Virus record (IMG/VR): IMGVR_UViG_3300035190_000062
Coordinates: 1-38,929 of that record
Reading direction: 5' to 3' (one strand)
From: a virus
DNA length: 38,929 bases
This document shows positions 7,233 to 16,849 of this stretch, piece after piece (the first letter of the stretch is position 1; every line of letters begins with the position of its first letter). The position numbers were made by a program, and so were the translations under genes. The notes beneath the pieces are model-generated. The model had not been told where the DNA came from, searched no databases, and saw only the letters and a program-made list of their open reading frames with translations.

Positions 7233-8966
7233 TTATATTTGTCCTACGCTTGATGTAGTAAGACTTGTTCTGTTGGTTCCACTTGAACCACCAAACGCTG
7301 CAATTTCTCGCTGAGTTAACTTCTGTCGTTTACGTTGAGCAGAAGCAAGTTGATTAAATACTTCTTGCTCTGCCTGTCCAAGGTCATAACCTTCAAGGGT
7401 TGTACCGTAAATATCAGATAGTCTTGTAGCATCAGGCAGAATATCTGCAATAGTTGAATAACCCTTTTGTGCTTGTGCTTGAGTAACTCCTTGTGCAGCC
7501 AACTGTTCAGCAACCTGAACACCAGCAGTAATACCCTGACGGGCTGCTGCAACACCAATCTCAGCAGCCTGAACTTGACGTTCAATCTTCTGGAATTGCT
7601 GGTTAGGGTCAAGCACATAAGCAACAAGGTCATTTTGACCAATGTTATAAAAGTCTCGTAATTGTTTTGTAATTGCTGGGTCAGCATTTTGCACACGCTG
7701 AACGGCAGTAACAATACGGTTAGACAATTCATTAGCAGAAATATCATTAGCAATAAACTGAGATACATAATCATCAGTATCAAACTGCTTTAGTCCGTAT
7801 GCTCGCAATGCTTGGCGGTATGAATCTTCCATACCAATATAAGTGCCAGGGTCTAATACCGCTAAATTCTTTTTTAACCGCTCTTGATTTGCTTTAAATC
7901 TTTGCTTATACTCAGGAGTTTCTGCTAATTCTAAAGCAATAGTAGATTCAGTTGCACCATTAATAACTAGTTCTTTAATTTTTGGAATTAAAGACTGCAA
8001 GTTATACTTACTAAATGTAGAAGTTAAACTAGCAAGCGCATTTTCTTTACGCATTTTTTCATCAGAGGCTGCTTTTGCTGCTGCAACAGTTGCTGCTGAA
8101 TCCGTAGTATTTATTCTATTACTTAATGATGCAATTTGGTCTTGTAAAGATTTAATTAAAGCAGTAGTCTGAGCATCTAATCCAGTTGGAATTGCTGTAG
8201 TTGTAGTAGTACTTACAATAGGATTAGTAGTTACTGTAGTAGTTGTAGGTTTGGTAGTAACACTAGTTGTACTTGGGTTGGTAGTAACCGTAGTAGTTGT
8301 TGTATCTGTTGCATCAGTTGCTGGGTTCCAACTATTAGTTGCTGGATTCCATGTCGGTGGATTTACAAGAGAGTTAGCACCAACTGGCGAATCTGGAGTT
8401 GCTTGAGTTTCTCCACCTGTTGAACGAGCACCATATTTTGCTTGGTTTGTTGGAGTATCGGGGGCTGAGTAAAGTTTCCATGAACCAGTAGTTGTACTAC
8501 CAATCCAAGAATAATACTGAATCATACCTGGTTTAGTTGGAGCCTCTGGACGATTATTAAAGTCAAACATTGGATTAGATGCAGCACGCTCCTCTGCATC
8601 AAGACGTTCTTGTTCTTCACGGGCTGCTTGCAAATAATCCATTTTTTCTTTTTGACTCATCGCTCTGCGCTCATCAGCAGAAAGTTCTGCATAAGGAGTC
8701 ATTGCCAGTTCTCTTGCAGCAGCAATAGAAGCAGCAGTCATTTCAGCCTGTGTTATTTTAGATGTGTCAGTAGGAGTTCCGCCCGTGCTACCTTTAACAT
8801 TTAAAGGAATAGCCTCTTCCATAAAATCATTTACAACAATAGGTGCTGGAGTAGGTGTAGGGGTAGGAGTAACAACAGTTACAGATATACCAAGAATCTT
8901 TTTTTCAGCATCATTTAATGCCTGACCTGACTGAAGTTTTCTTAACGCAACGCTTGCATCAGCCAT
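7233..8966 (-). CDS. Probable internal/ejection virion protein (577 aa)
   Basis: I chose the ATG at 8964-8966 because it overlaps the upstream stop as TAATG, the pattern used throughout this operon. An in-frame ATG at 8979-8981 would add five residues (582 aa). Order: N-terminal helical segment; Pro/Thr linker with PTPTPTPAP near residue 40; disordered, Thr-rich tract about residues 190-245; coiled coil about residues 245-310; long helical C-terminal domain. The helical part contains a stretch (FIANDISANELSNRI...DPAITKQL) that resembles one in the 332-aa neighbour, so the two may be paralogues. Location between the giant protein and the scaffold suggests an internal core or DNA-ejection protein, by analogy with podoviruses. 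Confidence 0.72.
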   Translation of the reverse strand: MADASVALRKLQSGQALNDAEKKILGISVTVVTPTPTPTPAPIVVNDFMEEAIPLNVKGSTGGTPTDTSKITQAEMTAASIAAARELAMTPYAELSADERRAMSQKEKMDYLQAAREEQERLDAEERAASNPMFDFNNRPEAPTKPGMIQYYSWIGSTTTGSWKLYSAPDTPTNQAKYGARSTGGETQATPDSPVGANSLVNPPTWNPATNSWNPATDATDTTTTTVTTNPSTTSVTTKPTTTTVTTNPIVSTTTTTAIPTGLDAQTTALIKSLQDQIASLSNRINTTDSAATVAAAKAASDEKMRKENALASLTSTFSKYNLQSLIPKIKELVINGATESTIALELAETPEYKQRFKANQERLKKNLAVLDPGTYIGMEDSYRQALRAYGLKQFDTDDYVSQFIANDISANELSNRIVTAVQRVQNADPAITKQLRDFYNIGQNDLVAYVLDPNQQFQKIERQVQAAEIGVAAARQGITAGVQVAEQLAAQGVTQAQAQKGYSTIADILPDATRLSDIYGTTLEGYDLGQAEQEVFNQLASAQRKRQKLTQREIAAFGGSSGTNRTSLTTSSVGQI

Positions 8967-9964
8967 TAAATAAGTTTCCATTCTTTAAGGATTCCAACAC
9001 CAACCTGGTTGAATTGGTCTTGAGCGGGTTTTGAATACAACCAATCATCTTGAGATTTAATAATCTTTTCTGCTTCCCACAAAGGAATAGGTGCTGGTTG
9101 TTTGGTCCTAGGGTCTACATACTGAAGTAACTTCATAAAGTTTGGTGCGCTATATGACACAGTATCTGGGTCTAATCCATATAGGTTTGCATATGTTTGC
9201 TTAATTGCAGATGTTTGTGAAGCAAGGGTACGACCAGCCATAATGCCAGGTGCATAAGCAGCATAAGCACTAGCAGATAGATTACGAATCTCTTGCTCTA
9301 GGTCATCCTCTGTAATTCTGCCAGCAAATAAATCCGTAGATTTCTGGTCCCAGAATGATTGGTTTAATAGATTGTTTACACCATAGTCATCAGCATAGGC
9401 TTTAAGTGTGTTAACCAACCCAAGGGTAGTACCACCAATTGGTCCAAACTTTCCAGAATTAAGAATCCTAATATCTAATTGATTTTCATCTAAACCTGAA
9501 TCAAATGCAGTTTCTGTAAAAACATTAAAAGATTCATCATCTAAGTTAATACCTTTGCCAGTTAAACGCTTGCGTTGATTTAAACGATATCCTTCTAATA
9601 GTTGGTCATATTGACCACGGGCTGTTGCCTTTAATCCTTGACGAGTTTTAGCGGTTTCGGTTAGATTTTGATAGTACTTACTTGCAAAGTAATCTAATCT
9701 AGCACCAGCATAATCTTTAGCCAAAAACTTTTGATAAATAGGAAACAATTCTGGGAAAGCGTTAGTTAAAGATTCTGTTATGCCATATGCTAACGCTGCT
9801 GCTGCACCTTCATTGCTAGTATCTTCTACTTTTTTTGGTCTGCCTTTAGGATACTTGGCTTCAAAGTCTAACTGCATCCTTGTTTTTGCAGGCCCTGGTG
9901 GCATAGCATTAATTGTTTTTTCTTCATTATCATATTGCTGTTGAAGGGTAGCCAAGTCTGCCAT
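8966..9964 (-). CDS. Probable internal virion protein (332 aa)
   Basis: 332 aa, mainly helical. The N terminus (MADLATLQQQYDNEEKTINA) looks coiled-coil. A basic segment follows (YPKGRPKKVED), then many amphipathic helices. The segment DLFAGRITEDDLEQEIRNLS with the following APGIMAG...Y.LDPDTV parallels FIANDISANELSNRIVTAVQ...LDPNQQ in the 577-aa protein. It has no enzyme motif. It sits in a four-gene cassette of large helical proteins between portal and capsid, which fits ejection or core proteins. The start abuts the previous stop directly. Confidence 0.72.
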   Translation of the reverse strand: MADLATLQQQYDNEEKTINAMPPGPAKTRMQLDFEAKYPKGRPKKVEDTSNEGAAAALAYGITESLTNAFPELFPIYQKFLAKDYAGARLDYFASKYYQNLTETAKTRQGLKATARGQYDQLLEGYRLNQRKRLTGKGINLDDESFNVFTETAFDSGLDENQLDIRILNSGKFGPIGGTTLGLVNTLKAYADDYGVNNLLNQSFWDQKSTDLFAGRITEDDLEQEIRNLSASAYAAYAPGIMAGRTLASQTSAIKQTYANLYGLDPDTVSYSAPNFMKLLQYVDPRTKQPAPIPLWEAEKIIKSQDDWLYSKPAQDQFNQVGVGILKEWKLI

Positions 9965-10810
9965 TTACTTACCATCCATTCCTGATAAAAAAGTAAGAAA
10001 GTTAAGACTCTGTGCTCTGTTGTAATCTACAGTATTTTCTACTGGTATTTCTTTACCTAATTCAGCCTGAACTTGTGCCTGTGAAAATGGAACAGTAGTT
10101 TTTCTAACTACTTCTTTGCCACCCTCTTTAATTGTTGTTAAAGTTCCCTGTTCAATCTGCTTCATGTAGCGGTCAGTCTTGGTTTTAATAATTTCTGGGT
10201 CTACTTCTTTTTGTAGTTCAGACATATAGACATCTCTAATAATTGCCTCAACTACATCGCGGTCCATAAGATTAATATCACGGACTGGTAGGTCTTTCTT
10301 CTTATCATCACCAGCGGCTGGTCTACCACTTAACCATTTATCAAATGTAGGAAACTTTGTTGTACCTTCTACAGTGTAGGCATCTACAACTTCTGTTGTA
10401 AACTCATTAGCAGCAGATAGCACACCACTGTTAAGTGCAGTTTCACTTCGAGTATCATATTCGCGCTGTGTTATATACTGAAGGTCAAGTAGTTGCTTTC
10501 GCAACGCTTCTTTTTGATTTTTATACAACCCACGAATTGCTTTTACAACCTGTGTTTTGTTGGCAAAACTATAGTCAAGGCCATTTGAATTAATTATTAA
10601 AAATCTTTGTTCTGTTTCTCCGCCAATAAGAGTCTGAAGAATACGAACTCTACCACTTGGGTCAAAGTCTAAAAAGTATTTTGGTTGTGACCCGCCAAAG
10701 TTTGTTTCAAGAGAGTTCTTTTGGTCACGAGAAGCATTAGCCTTATTGGCATTAGCCTTGTCTTTAGCAGCCTGTTGAGCACGGGCTTGGTCTGGTGAAG
10801 AAACAGCCAT
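9965..10810 (-). CDS. Probable internal virion protein (281 aa)
   Basis: 281 aa. The first 35 residues are a charged, probably disordered Ala/Lys/Asn segment (ARAQQAAKDKANANKANASR). The rest is helical, including LQYITQREYDTRSETALNSG, a pattern that loosely echoes one in the 332-aa neighbour. No catalytic motif is visible. Its ATG overlaps the stop of the 1782-aa gene (TAATG). Role as a virion core or ejection protein is inferred from the cassette. Confidence 0.7.
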   Translation of the reverse strand: MAVSSPDQARAQQAAKDKANANKANASRDQKNSLETNFGGSQPKYFLDFDPSGRVRILQTLIGGETEQRFLIINSNGLDYSFANKTQVVKAIRGLYKNQKEALRKQLLDLQYITQREYDTRSETALNSGVLSAANEFTTEVVDAYTVEGTTKFPTFDKWLSGRPAAGDDKKKDLPVRDINLMDRDVVEAIIRDVYMSELQKEVDPEIIKTKTDRYMKQIEQGTLTTIKEGGKEVVRKTTVPFSQAQVQAELGKEIPVENTVDYNRAQSLNFLTFLSGMDGK

Positions 10811-13800
10811 TATCTATTAACCTCCGTAGGACCTGCCGTATTGACATCTCGTGAATATGAATTAAGTAGTGGTTTAAATATCAATCTATTTGCTTCAGAA
10901 ATTGCTGGGCTAGACTTAACTAACTTATCAATAACTTCTACTATTTCTATTTTTCTTTGTTCTTTAATTTGAGTAAAGTCATAACGTCTACCCATAGATT
11001 CATCCTCAGCCATAACAACAAAGGACGCTACTTCTTCAAGAATTAATTTCATGGCCTTACGAGTCTGCGTATCAACAGGAGTTTTATTGCTATTGATTGC
11101 CTCATTAAGAGCCTTAAATTTCTTGCCTAGTTCACCACGCTCATTGATAGAACCATTGATAGCAGCCTCTAGATAAGGATTAGAAGTAATTAAATCCTTT
11201 TTAGATTGAGCAGCAATGTTAATTAACTCTTTGCGCTCTTGTGTTATACCAACTGTTTCAAGTCTTTTTTCTAACTGATTACCGATTTCAAAGTATTGTT
11301 CTTTGTCCTCTGCAATTTGAAGACGTAACAAATAATCCTCAAACTCTGGTAACTTAATTAAACCTTCTGCTTGCAACCAGTTATAAACATCTGAGTTATA
11401 GTCGCCAGCACGTGGCGCAAACAGATAAGCAACTTCCTTGTAGGTATCAACAAAGGACTTATTTTTAATAGCCCAGTCTTTAACCTCAGTTGTCTGTGCA
11501 ATAAATACTTTGTATTCTTTTTCAGTGCGTGGCACTGTCCAGATTACCTTACCTGGATTCTTACCTACAAATGTAGCAACTGCTAGGTCAAATACATCAC
11601 TAACATCATCTCCAGCATTACGAAGAATACCATTGTAAATATCCCAGAACTCTGCTTTAAAGGATGTAATACCAACCTTACGCATATATGCGGGTAGGTC
11701 TTTACTTTCCTTAAATGTTGGCATACCTGGAGATATATAACCTAAGATAGTGCGAGCAATAATAATATTGCTAGCAGAAATCTTTAGATTATCAATGTAC
11801 TTTTTCTTTTCTTCGGCTGTAGCATTTTCTGAAATACCTAATCCATTAGCCTGGAAATAAGCCATTGCCTGAAGGGTTGCAGTTGTAGACTGTCTATCCC
11901 ATTCATACGGAGTAAGTGTTGAAAGTGCACCTAGACTTGTATCAAGCAACATAGGTGTTATTGCTTTTCTAAATGTCATTGAATCAGCAAAAGAGCCTAA
12001 TCCAATCTGACCAACTATGTCAGCGGCTTTTTCAAACTTAGGTTGTAGTTCCGCAACTATGCCTTCTTGACTTCCAGGTAAAATTCTTTCGGCAAATGGA
12101 ACTATGTTACGCAGCAATGCACGAACAGAAAGAATACTTACCGCCCCAATAGGACCAGCAAACGCTGGTTGACCAGCATCGGGTGCAAAAGATGGGTTAA
12201 TCAAACGCAACTTTAATGTGATGTCATTAAATGTTGGTATGTTAAATGTCTTGTTGCCAGTTAGAGTACGAATAACTGGTTCAATTGCAGAGTTAATAAT
12301 AGTATCTGTAGGGAATACAACGTACTTGTCTCCCTTATCGTCTTCGTAAACATCTCCTGCTGCATCTAAACCAGTATTTAGTAAACGCAAACGATACAAA
12401 GTGCGTAGTGGTGCCTTTGTAAATAAACGATACATACGGCGATGAAAGTCTTCTGTTGCACGGTAGAATCTACCAACAGAACGAACCGATACTGCAAAGT
12501 TAGATTTAACTTCTGGGTTATCTACATACTCTAAAAGTTTTTCGCTTGAGTCTTTAAAGGCAATTTCAACAGTCTGCTTTTCAGCATGTGCTGCTGCTCT
12601 AGATTTAGCCAAGGCTGGAGCCATGCCTTGCTCAATTAATTCTCTTTCCATGCGGGTACGTAGCATGTTTTCATAAGGAACAAGGCTATCCATTCTTTGG
12701 TCAAAGTAAATCCATAAAGCCTTCTGGCGATACATACCAGTAACAGTTGCATCCATTACTTCCATAGACCAGTTCTGGAACTTTTCAAGAATCTTAGGCA
12801 ATCCGCCTTCTTCTTCAAAGACAGCCATATCTTTATTGTCGCCATGGCTAACAAGTCGTGTATTAATTTCACCACTTACTGGGTGACGACCCACTGTTGC
12901 CTTTTGAAACTCGTCAAAGGTAAGAGCGGCAGATGCATTTTCCCAAGCATTGTCCATATTTTGCTTAGACTTCATGCGGAAGATTTCAATTTCTGCGTAC
13001 TTACTTTTAACTAAATCAAACAGTTCGTCATTATAAGAGTTTGGCCCACCATGAAAAGTGTTTCTCATATCAAGAAGCATGTTCTCTACATGGATGCGTG
13101 CAATCGCCTCATCGGGTACACCCTGTTGACGATAGTAAACTGTTGATGAAAACTTTGATAGGAATCTTTTGGCTAGTTCTGGGTTAGTTACAGCAAAGCC
13201 TTCAATTTCATCATTGTATCCAACACCCATAGATTCCATTAACTCATTACGGGCTAAAGTAAAATCTTTTTTTGTCTTCAATGCATTGTACTTATAAAAA
13301 ACTGGGGCTGGAGATAACTTTATTCCAGGTGCAATGGGCTCACTATTGTAAGGAAAACGAATAGACCAGTTATCAAAGTGAGTCACAGCAATGGCTGACT
13401 CTGACATTTCAGAAACTTGTCGAGCAGTATACTTACCACTCTTTACAAGACCAGCATCTGTCATCATCTTACTCAAATTGCTAGGAGTAAACATTGAATC
13501 TATAAAATCTACATCTATTTTTCCAGATATAGAAGAACGTGCACCCATTGAGTTAATCATTGACTCAAATACAACTGGGTTATTACGCATTAACTTTTCA
13601 ATGTTTTTCCAAGTTGATTCTGAAACAGTATTTTTGTATAAATCTTGAGCGCGGTAAACCATATCTTCACGAATTAACGCCATTGAAATTTCTGCTTGAG
13701 GAACATTGTATCCACGCTTAACAGATTCCATTTCCGCTAACTTTTTAATAGCGTTATAACGAACTTCTGGGCTAAACTTCTTGGTTGGGTCAAGGTTTTT

Positions 13801-16158
13801 CATAACCTTATAAACACCACGAGCATACTGACCTTGAGATGCCTTAGAACCAGTAATAGATGTTAAGGCTCTTGTTGGAAATATTGCCTCACCTTTAAGA
13901 AATGCCTTAACATCGTAGTAAGGGGCATACATAAAAAAGAAAAATGTTTCATCAATAGCCGAACGTATACCTAGACGTGGGTAAAGGGTAAGGTCTGCCC
14001 AAAAATCTGTGTACTTGCGAACAAAATTGTTTCTTGTTGCCCCACCTAAAAGATTTGTAAAAGTAATTTTTTCGTTTGGTCTATCAACACTACCCTTTTT
14101 GCCCTTTTTGTTTAATTTAGCACTAGCAGCGTACTGATACAGCAAATCATAAGGAAGTGGTGATATACCATCTGTCATTTGAGATGGTTCAATAATTCCC
14201 TTTGACGCTTGAAATGGAATATCATTCTCATAGCGAATTAAATTAGGGCTAATTTCATCTACCCATTCAAGAGGCACTTCGCTTCTTGTTGTAGAAAGCA
14301 TACCTGTCTCGTTGAAAGTCTTAGCAAGAATTTCTTCTGCTTGTGCCCTACCACCAGGGCTACCATACATTCCAATTTTAATCATAAATGCATTATAAAG
14401 ATTACGAATCATTGTAATCTGAATTTCTGCTGGTTCGTTTGGATATGCCTCAGCAAAAGCATCAGCAAACTTTGTATCCATTACTTGATTTGCTAGGTTT
14501 CTTACACTCTCAACTGTCTTAATAGAATCGTCGCCCCAAAGGATGCGACCAGGTGAACGACTTAAACCAGTTCCAATTTGATAAGCAACCTTACGTGCAT
14601 TTCTTACATTGCTTTGTAGTGCAAAAATATCTTCAATATTTGGATTAAGCAAAACTTCTGAATCATTGGATACGGTTCGCAAAGTATTCATAATACTTTC
14701 TAAACCTTCATCATTTTTACGAATTGCTTCATCAGTTGCTTTTGCACCAATAGTAGGATTAAATAAATCATACGCAGTTCTATGAACGGCAGATGTCATG
14801 TTCCTATAAAAACGAGCAACTGGAATACCATCACGGCGGAAAGAAACACCATCAACTGGACCGCTGAGCATTGTGTCAAAGTCATCTACTTGTGTAAAGA
14901 ATCGCTTTGCACCGACTGCATTATAGTCATTAGTTTTTTTCATTTCTGTTGAAATTAATTTTACTAATTCTCTATTACGATACTGTGGATAATCTTGTTT
15001 AATTTCATTCCATACTTGTGATTTAACAGTAGGGCTTTCAGCCTCTGTGTATCTCTTCATTAGTGGCCCAAGGCCACGCTCTGGCTCATCCCAAAAATTA
15101 ATAACTTCTGGTTGACGAAACGCCCAATCCATTCCAGCAGCAGCAGTGCCAGCCTTTTCAGAAATAAACTGATACTGGTCTGCCATTTTTTGTCCGCGAG
15201 ACTTTAGACCAACAAATTGTAATGCTTCTTTTGCGCCAACTTGAATACCATCTACGCCTTTGGTAACTGCTTTAACCGCAGGACCTACGCCAACATAAGT
15301 TAGTGGGTCAATAGCAACCTGGTAAATAGCATCAACTGGTCCCGAAACAAGTTTCTTGGCTTTTGTTACGCCCTCTTTGGTTGATACATCAATGCCCAAC
15401 ATTTTAGTAAACTTAACAGCCCAATGGTTTTTATTAACAGTAGTACTGTTTGATGGCATTTTATTTGCAAAGTCGCGACCAGGTGAAACTTGAGTTTCTA
15501 GTTTAAGAGTGCTTAATAGGTTTTCAAACTTAGTAGGCTCATCGCCCATAAATTGAATAGCAGCATACATATCAGCATCAACTGGACCATACTCATCAAT
15601 TGACTCACCAATTGTACGGCCTTCTGCATTACCTCTTGCTAAAGTAATTAATGCTTTTCCGTATTGCTTTTCAAATTTAGCAACTTTGTCCCAACGCCAA
15701 GAGTTTAATCCATTATAAGAATCTGAAAGAAGTTTCTTTGTAAATGGCTTACCTTGTTCCATTTGAACACGAGCAATGTTTGCTGTATTTAAAACCTGTT
15801 GGTATTCTTCTGCAACTTTAAATGCTGCAATAAATGGGCTAAAAATTCCTGTAGCAGTTCCCATTGCTGCTTTACCTATGCCCTGAGCAACCTTACCCAA
15901 TAAACCTTGTTCTGGTAGGAATTGTTCTTTGTCAGAATAAATATAACGAATGTTGTTTTGCACAATCGGGTCAAGTTTTAAAAATTCTTCACGTGCTTTT
16001 TTGTCGCTTAGTTTAAGTAAATCTTTACCCTTTTTATGGCTTTGAGACAATTGCTCAACCATAACTCTTGACTTACTGTCAAGGGTTGATTTAATAGCAG
16101 CAGAATAAAAGTTAGGACTTAACTGTGCTACAGATGGGTCTAATGGTACCTCTGGCAT
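10810..16158 (-). CDS. Giant internal/ejection-type virion protein (1782 aa)
   Basis: 1782 aa, the largest gene. A long uninterrupted helical protein with a hydrophobic Gly/Ala segment near residues 86-112 (LGKVAQGIGKAAMGTATGIF) that could insert in a membrane. A DPLTYVG motif lies at residues 284-290, a signature I associate with very large internal virion or polyvalent phage proteins. I see no Walker, protease or nuclease motif. The position after the portal, in a phage with no tape-measure gene, and the size comparable to or above T7 gp16 (about 1300 aa) point to an ejected internal protein that helps DNA cross the cell envelope. The C-terminal 250 residues are rich in Lys/Glu helices. Confidence 0.72.
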   Translation of the reverse strand: MPEVPLDPSVAQLSPNFYSAAIKSTLDSKSRVMVEQLSQSHKKGKDLLKLSDKKAREEFLKLDPIVQNNIRYIYSDKEQFLPEQGLLGKVAQGIGKAAMGTATGIFSPFIAAFKVAEEYQQVLNTANIARVQMEQGKPFTKKLLSDSYNGLNSWRWDKVAKFEKQYGKALITLARGNAEGRTIGESIDEYGPVDADMYAAIQFMGDEPTKFENLLSTLKLETQVSPGRDFANKMPSNSTTVNKNHWAVKFTKMLGIDVSTKEGVTKAKKLVSGPVDAIYQVAIDPLTYVGVGPAVKAVTKGVDGIQVGAKEALQFVGLKSRGQKMADQYQFISEKAGTAAAGMDWAFRQPEVINFWDEPERGLGPLMKRYTEAESPTVKSQVWNEIKQDYPQYRNRELVKLISTEMKKTNDYNAVGAKRFFTQVDDFDTMLSGPVDGVSFRRDGIPVARFYRNMTSAVHRTAYDLFNPTIGAKATDEAIRKNDEGLESIMNTLRTVSNDSEVLLNPNIEDIFALQSNVRNARKVAYQIGTGLSRSPGRILWGDDSIKTVESVRNLANQVMDTKFADAFAEAYPNEPAEIQITMIRNLYNAFMIKIGMYGSPGGRAQAEEILAKTFNETGMLSTTRSEVPLEWVDEISPNLIRYENDIPFQASKGIIEPSQMTDGISPLPYDLLYQYAASAKLNKKGKKGSVDRPNEKITFTNLLGGATRNNFVRKYTDFWADLTLYPRLGIRSAIDETFFFFMYAPYYDVKAFLKGEAIFPTRALTSITGSKASQGQYARGVYKVMKNLDPTKKFSPEVRYNAIKKLAEMESVKRGYNVPQAEISMALIREDMVYRAQDLYKNTVSESTWKNIEKLMRNNPVVFESMINSMGARSSISGKIDVDFIDSMFTPSNLSKMMTDAGLVKSGKYTARQVSEMSESAIAVTHFDNWSIRFPYNSEPIAPGIKLSPAPVFYKYNALKTKKDFTLARNELMESMGVGYNDEIEGFAVTNPELAKRFLSKFSSTVYYRQQGVPDEAIARIHVENMLLDMRNTFHGGPNSYNDELFDLVKSKYAEIEIFRMKSKQNMDNAWENASAALTFDEFQKATVGRHPVSGEINTRLVSHGDNKDMAVFEEEGGLPKILEKFQNWSMEVMDATVTGMYRQKALWIYFDQRMDSLVPYENMLRTRMERELIEQGMAPALAKSRAAAHAEKQTVEIAFKDSSEKLLEYVDNPEVKSNFAVSVRSVGRFYRATEDFHRRMYRLFTKAPLRTLYRLRLLNTGLDAAGDVYEDDKGDKYVVFPTDTIINSAIEPVIRTLTGNKTFNIPTFNDITLKLRLINPSFAPDAGQPAFAGPIGAVSILSVRALLRNIVPFAERILPGSQEGIVAELQPKFEKAADIVGQIGLGSFADSMTFRKAITPMLLDTSLGALSTLTPYEWDRQSTTATLQAMAYFQANGLGISENATAEEKKKYIDNLKISASNIIIARTILGYISPGMPTFKESKDLPAYMRKVGITSFKAEFWDIYNGILRNAGDDVSDVFDLAVATFVGKNPGKVIWTVPRTEKEYKVFIAQTTEVKDWAIKNKSFVDTYKEVAYLFAPRAGDYNSDVYNWLQAEGLIKLPEFEDYLLRLQIAEDKEQYFEIGNQLEKRLETVGITQERKELINIAAQSKKDLITSNPYLEAAINGSINERGELGKKFKALNEAINSNKTPVDTQTRKAMKLILEEVASFVVMAEDESMGRRYDFTQIKEQRKIEIVEVIDKLVKSSPAISEANRLIFKPLLNSYSRDVNTAGPTEVNR

Positions 16159-16586
16159 TAAGCACCACTATCTTCTAGCATGCGATAAATTAATTCACTG
16201 TCACCAGTTGGGTCTTGCTGTGCAATTTTTCTGATAACAGAAAGAACTGTTTGCTCAGTGCTAGGAAGATTTAAAATACTAGAATCAGGACCAGGGCCAA
16301 AATCTGCACCAGCAGTAATTGGCTCATCCTTAAACTTTGTTTCAGCGGTTAATGGAGTAATATCTAAACGACTAGTTCCAACTTGCTCAGTACCCTGCAT
16401 AGGTGCACCCATTTGTTGTTCCATGGTTGCTTGTCCCTCGCCATACGGCATGCCAGCAATATACTTTGCTGGTTGTGTGGCACGGCCTGATTGTCCGTTG
16501 CCACCAGTTGCAGAAACATTTGCTGGGTTATTTTGAGGGGCTGTTGGGCGATACCCACCACGATTGTCCATTGGTGCAGTTGTCAC
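16158..16586 (-). CDS. Disordered Gly/Pro/Gln-rich virion-region protein (142 aa)
   Basis: 142 aa. Residues 1-70 are low-complexity Gly/Asn/Gln/Pro (GGYRPTAPQNNPANVSATGG) and probably disordered. The last 35 residues are a predicted helix pair (TVLSVIRKIAQQDP...ELIYRMLEDSGA). Overlaps of 1-4 bases on both sides show it is coupled in the operon between the Ntn hydrolase and the giant protein. It might be a scaffold-like or adaptor protein, or a substrate of the nearby hydrolase; nothing in the sequence proves this. Confidence 0.72.
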   Translation of the reverse strand: MTTAPMDNRGGYRPTAPQNNPANVSATGGNGQSGRATQPAKYIAGMPYGEGQATMEQQMGAPMQGTEQVGTSRLDITPLTAETKFKDEPITAGADFGPGPDSSILNLPSTEQTVLSVIRKIAQQDPTGDSELIYRMLEDSGA

Positions 16587-16849
16587 TCTTCATCCTCCTC
16601 TTGCTCAATAGGTTCGTGCTTAGTACCAAGTACTTCGCTGTTGTACTCTTGTGCCATTTTCATCATCCCGTATGCATTCCACGGTGTCATGGCATCGCTA
16701 ACTTCTGTGTGTAAATATCGGGTCCCTTCGTAATCTGCCCATTCGGTTATAATTAACCAGTTAGTGCAGATAAACTCAGTCCCCTTTTCATCTTCTTCTA
16801 TAAGAATTTTTAATGCTTCTTCTATTTTATTTCTAAACTCTTTGCTCAT
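16583..16849 (-). CDS. Small acidic protein (88 aa)
   Basis: 88 aa, acidic, starting MSKEFRNKIEEALKILIEED. The centre is aromatic-rich (ICTNWLIITEWADYEGTRYL) and the C terminus is very acidic (EPIEQEEDEE). It overlaps the stop of the Ntn hydrolase gene by four bases (ATGA), so the two are translated together. Its tight pairing with the hydrolase makes a partner or regulator role possible, but this is inference. The family is not recognised. Confidence 0.75.
   Translation of the reverse strand: MSKEFRNKIEEALKILIEEDEKGTEFICTNWLIITEWADYEGTRYLHTEVSDAMTPWNAYGMMKMAQEYNSEVLGTKHEPIEQEEDEE

Noticed and set aside
7316-7783. 155-codon alternative frame inside the 577-aa virion gene
   Set aside because: Leu/Met-rich shadow of the real gene without a ribosome site; the main frame has continuous helical domains and coupled ends.
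13391-13648. Plus-strand frame opposite the 1782-aa gene
   Set aside because: No ribosome site, opposite to the operon direction, no recognisable features.
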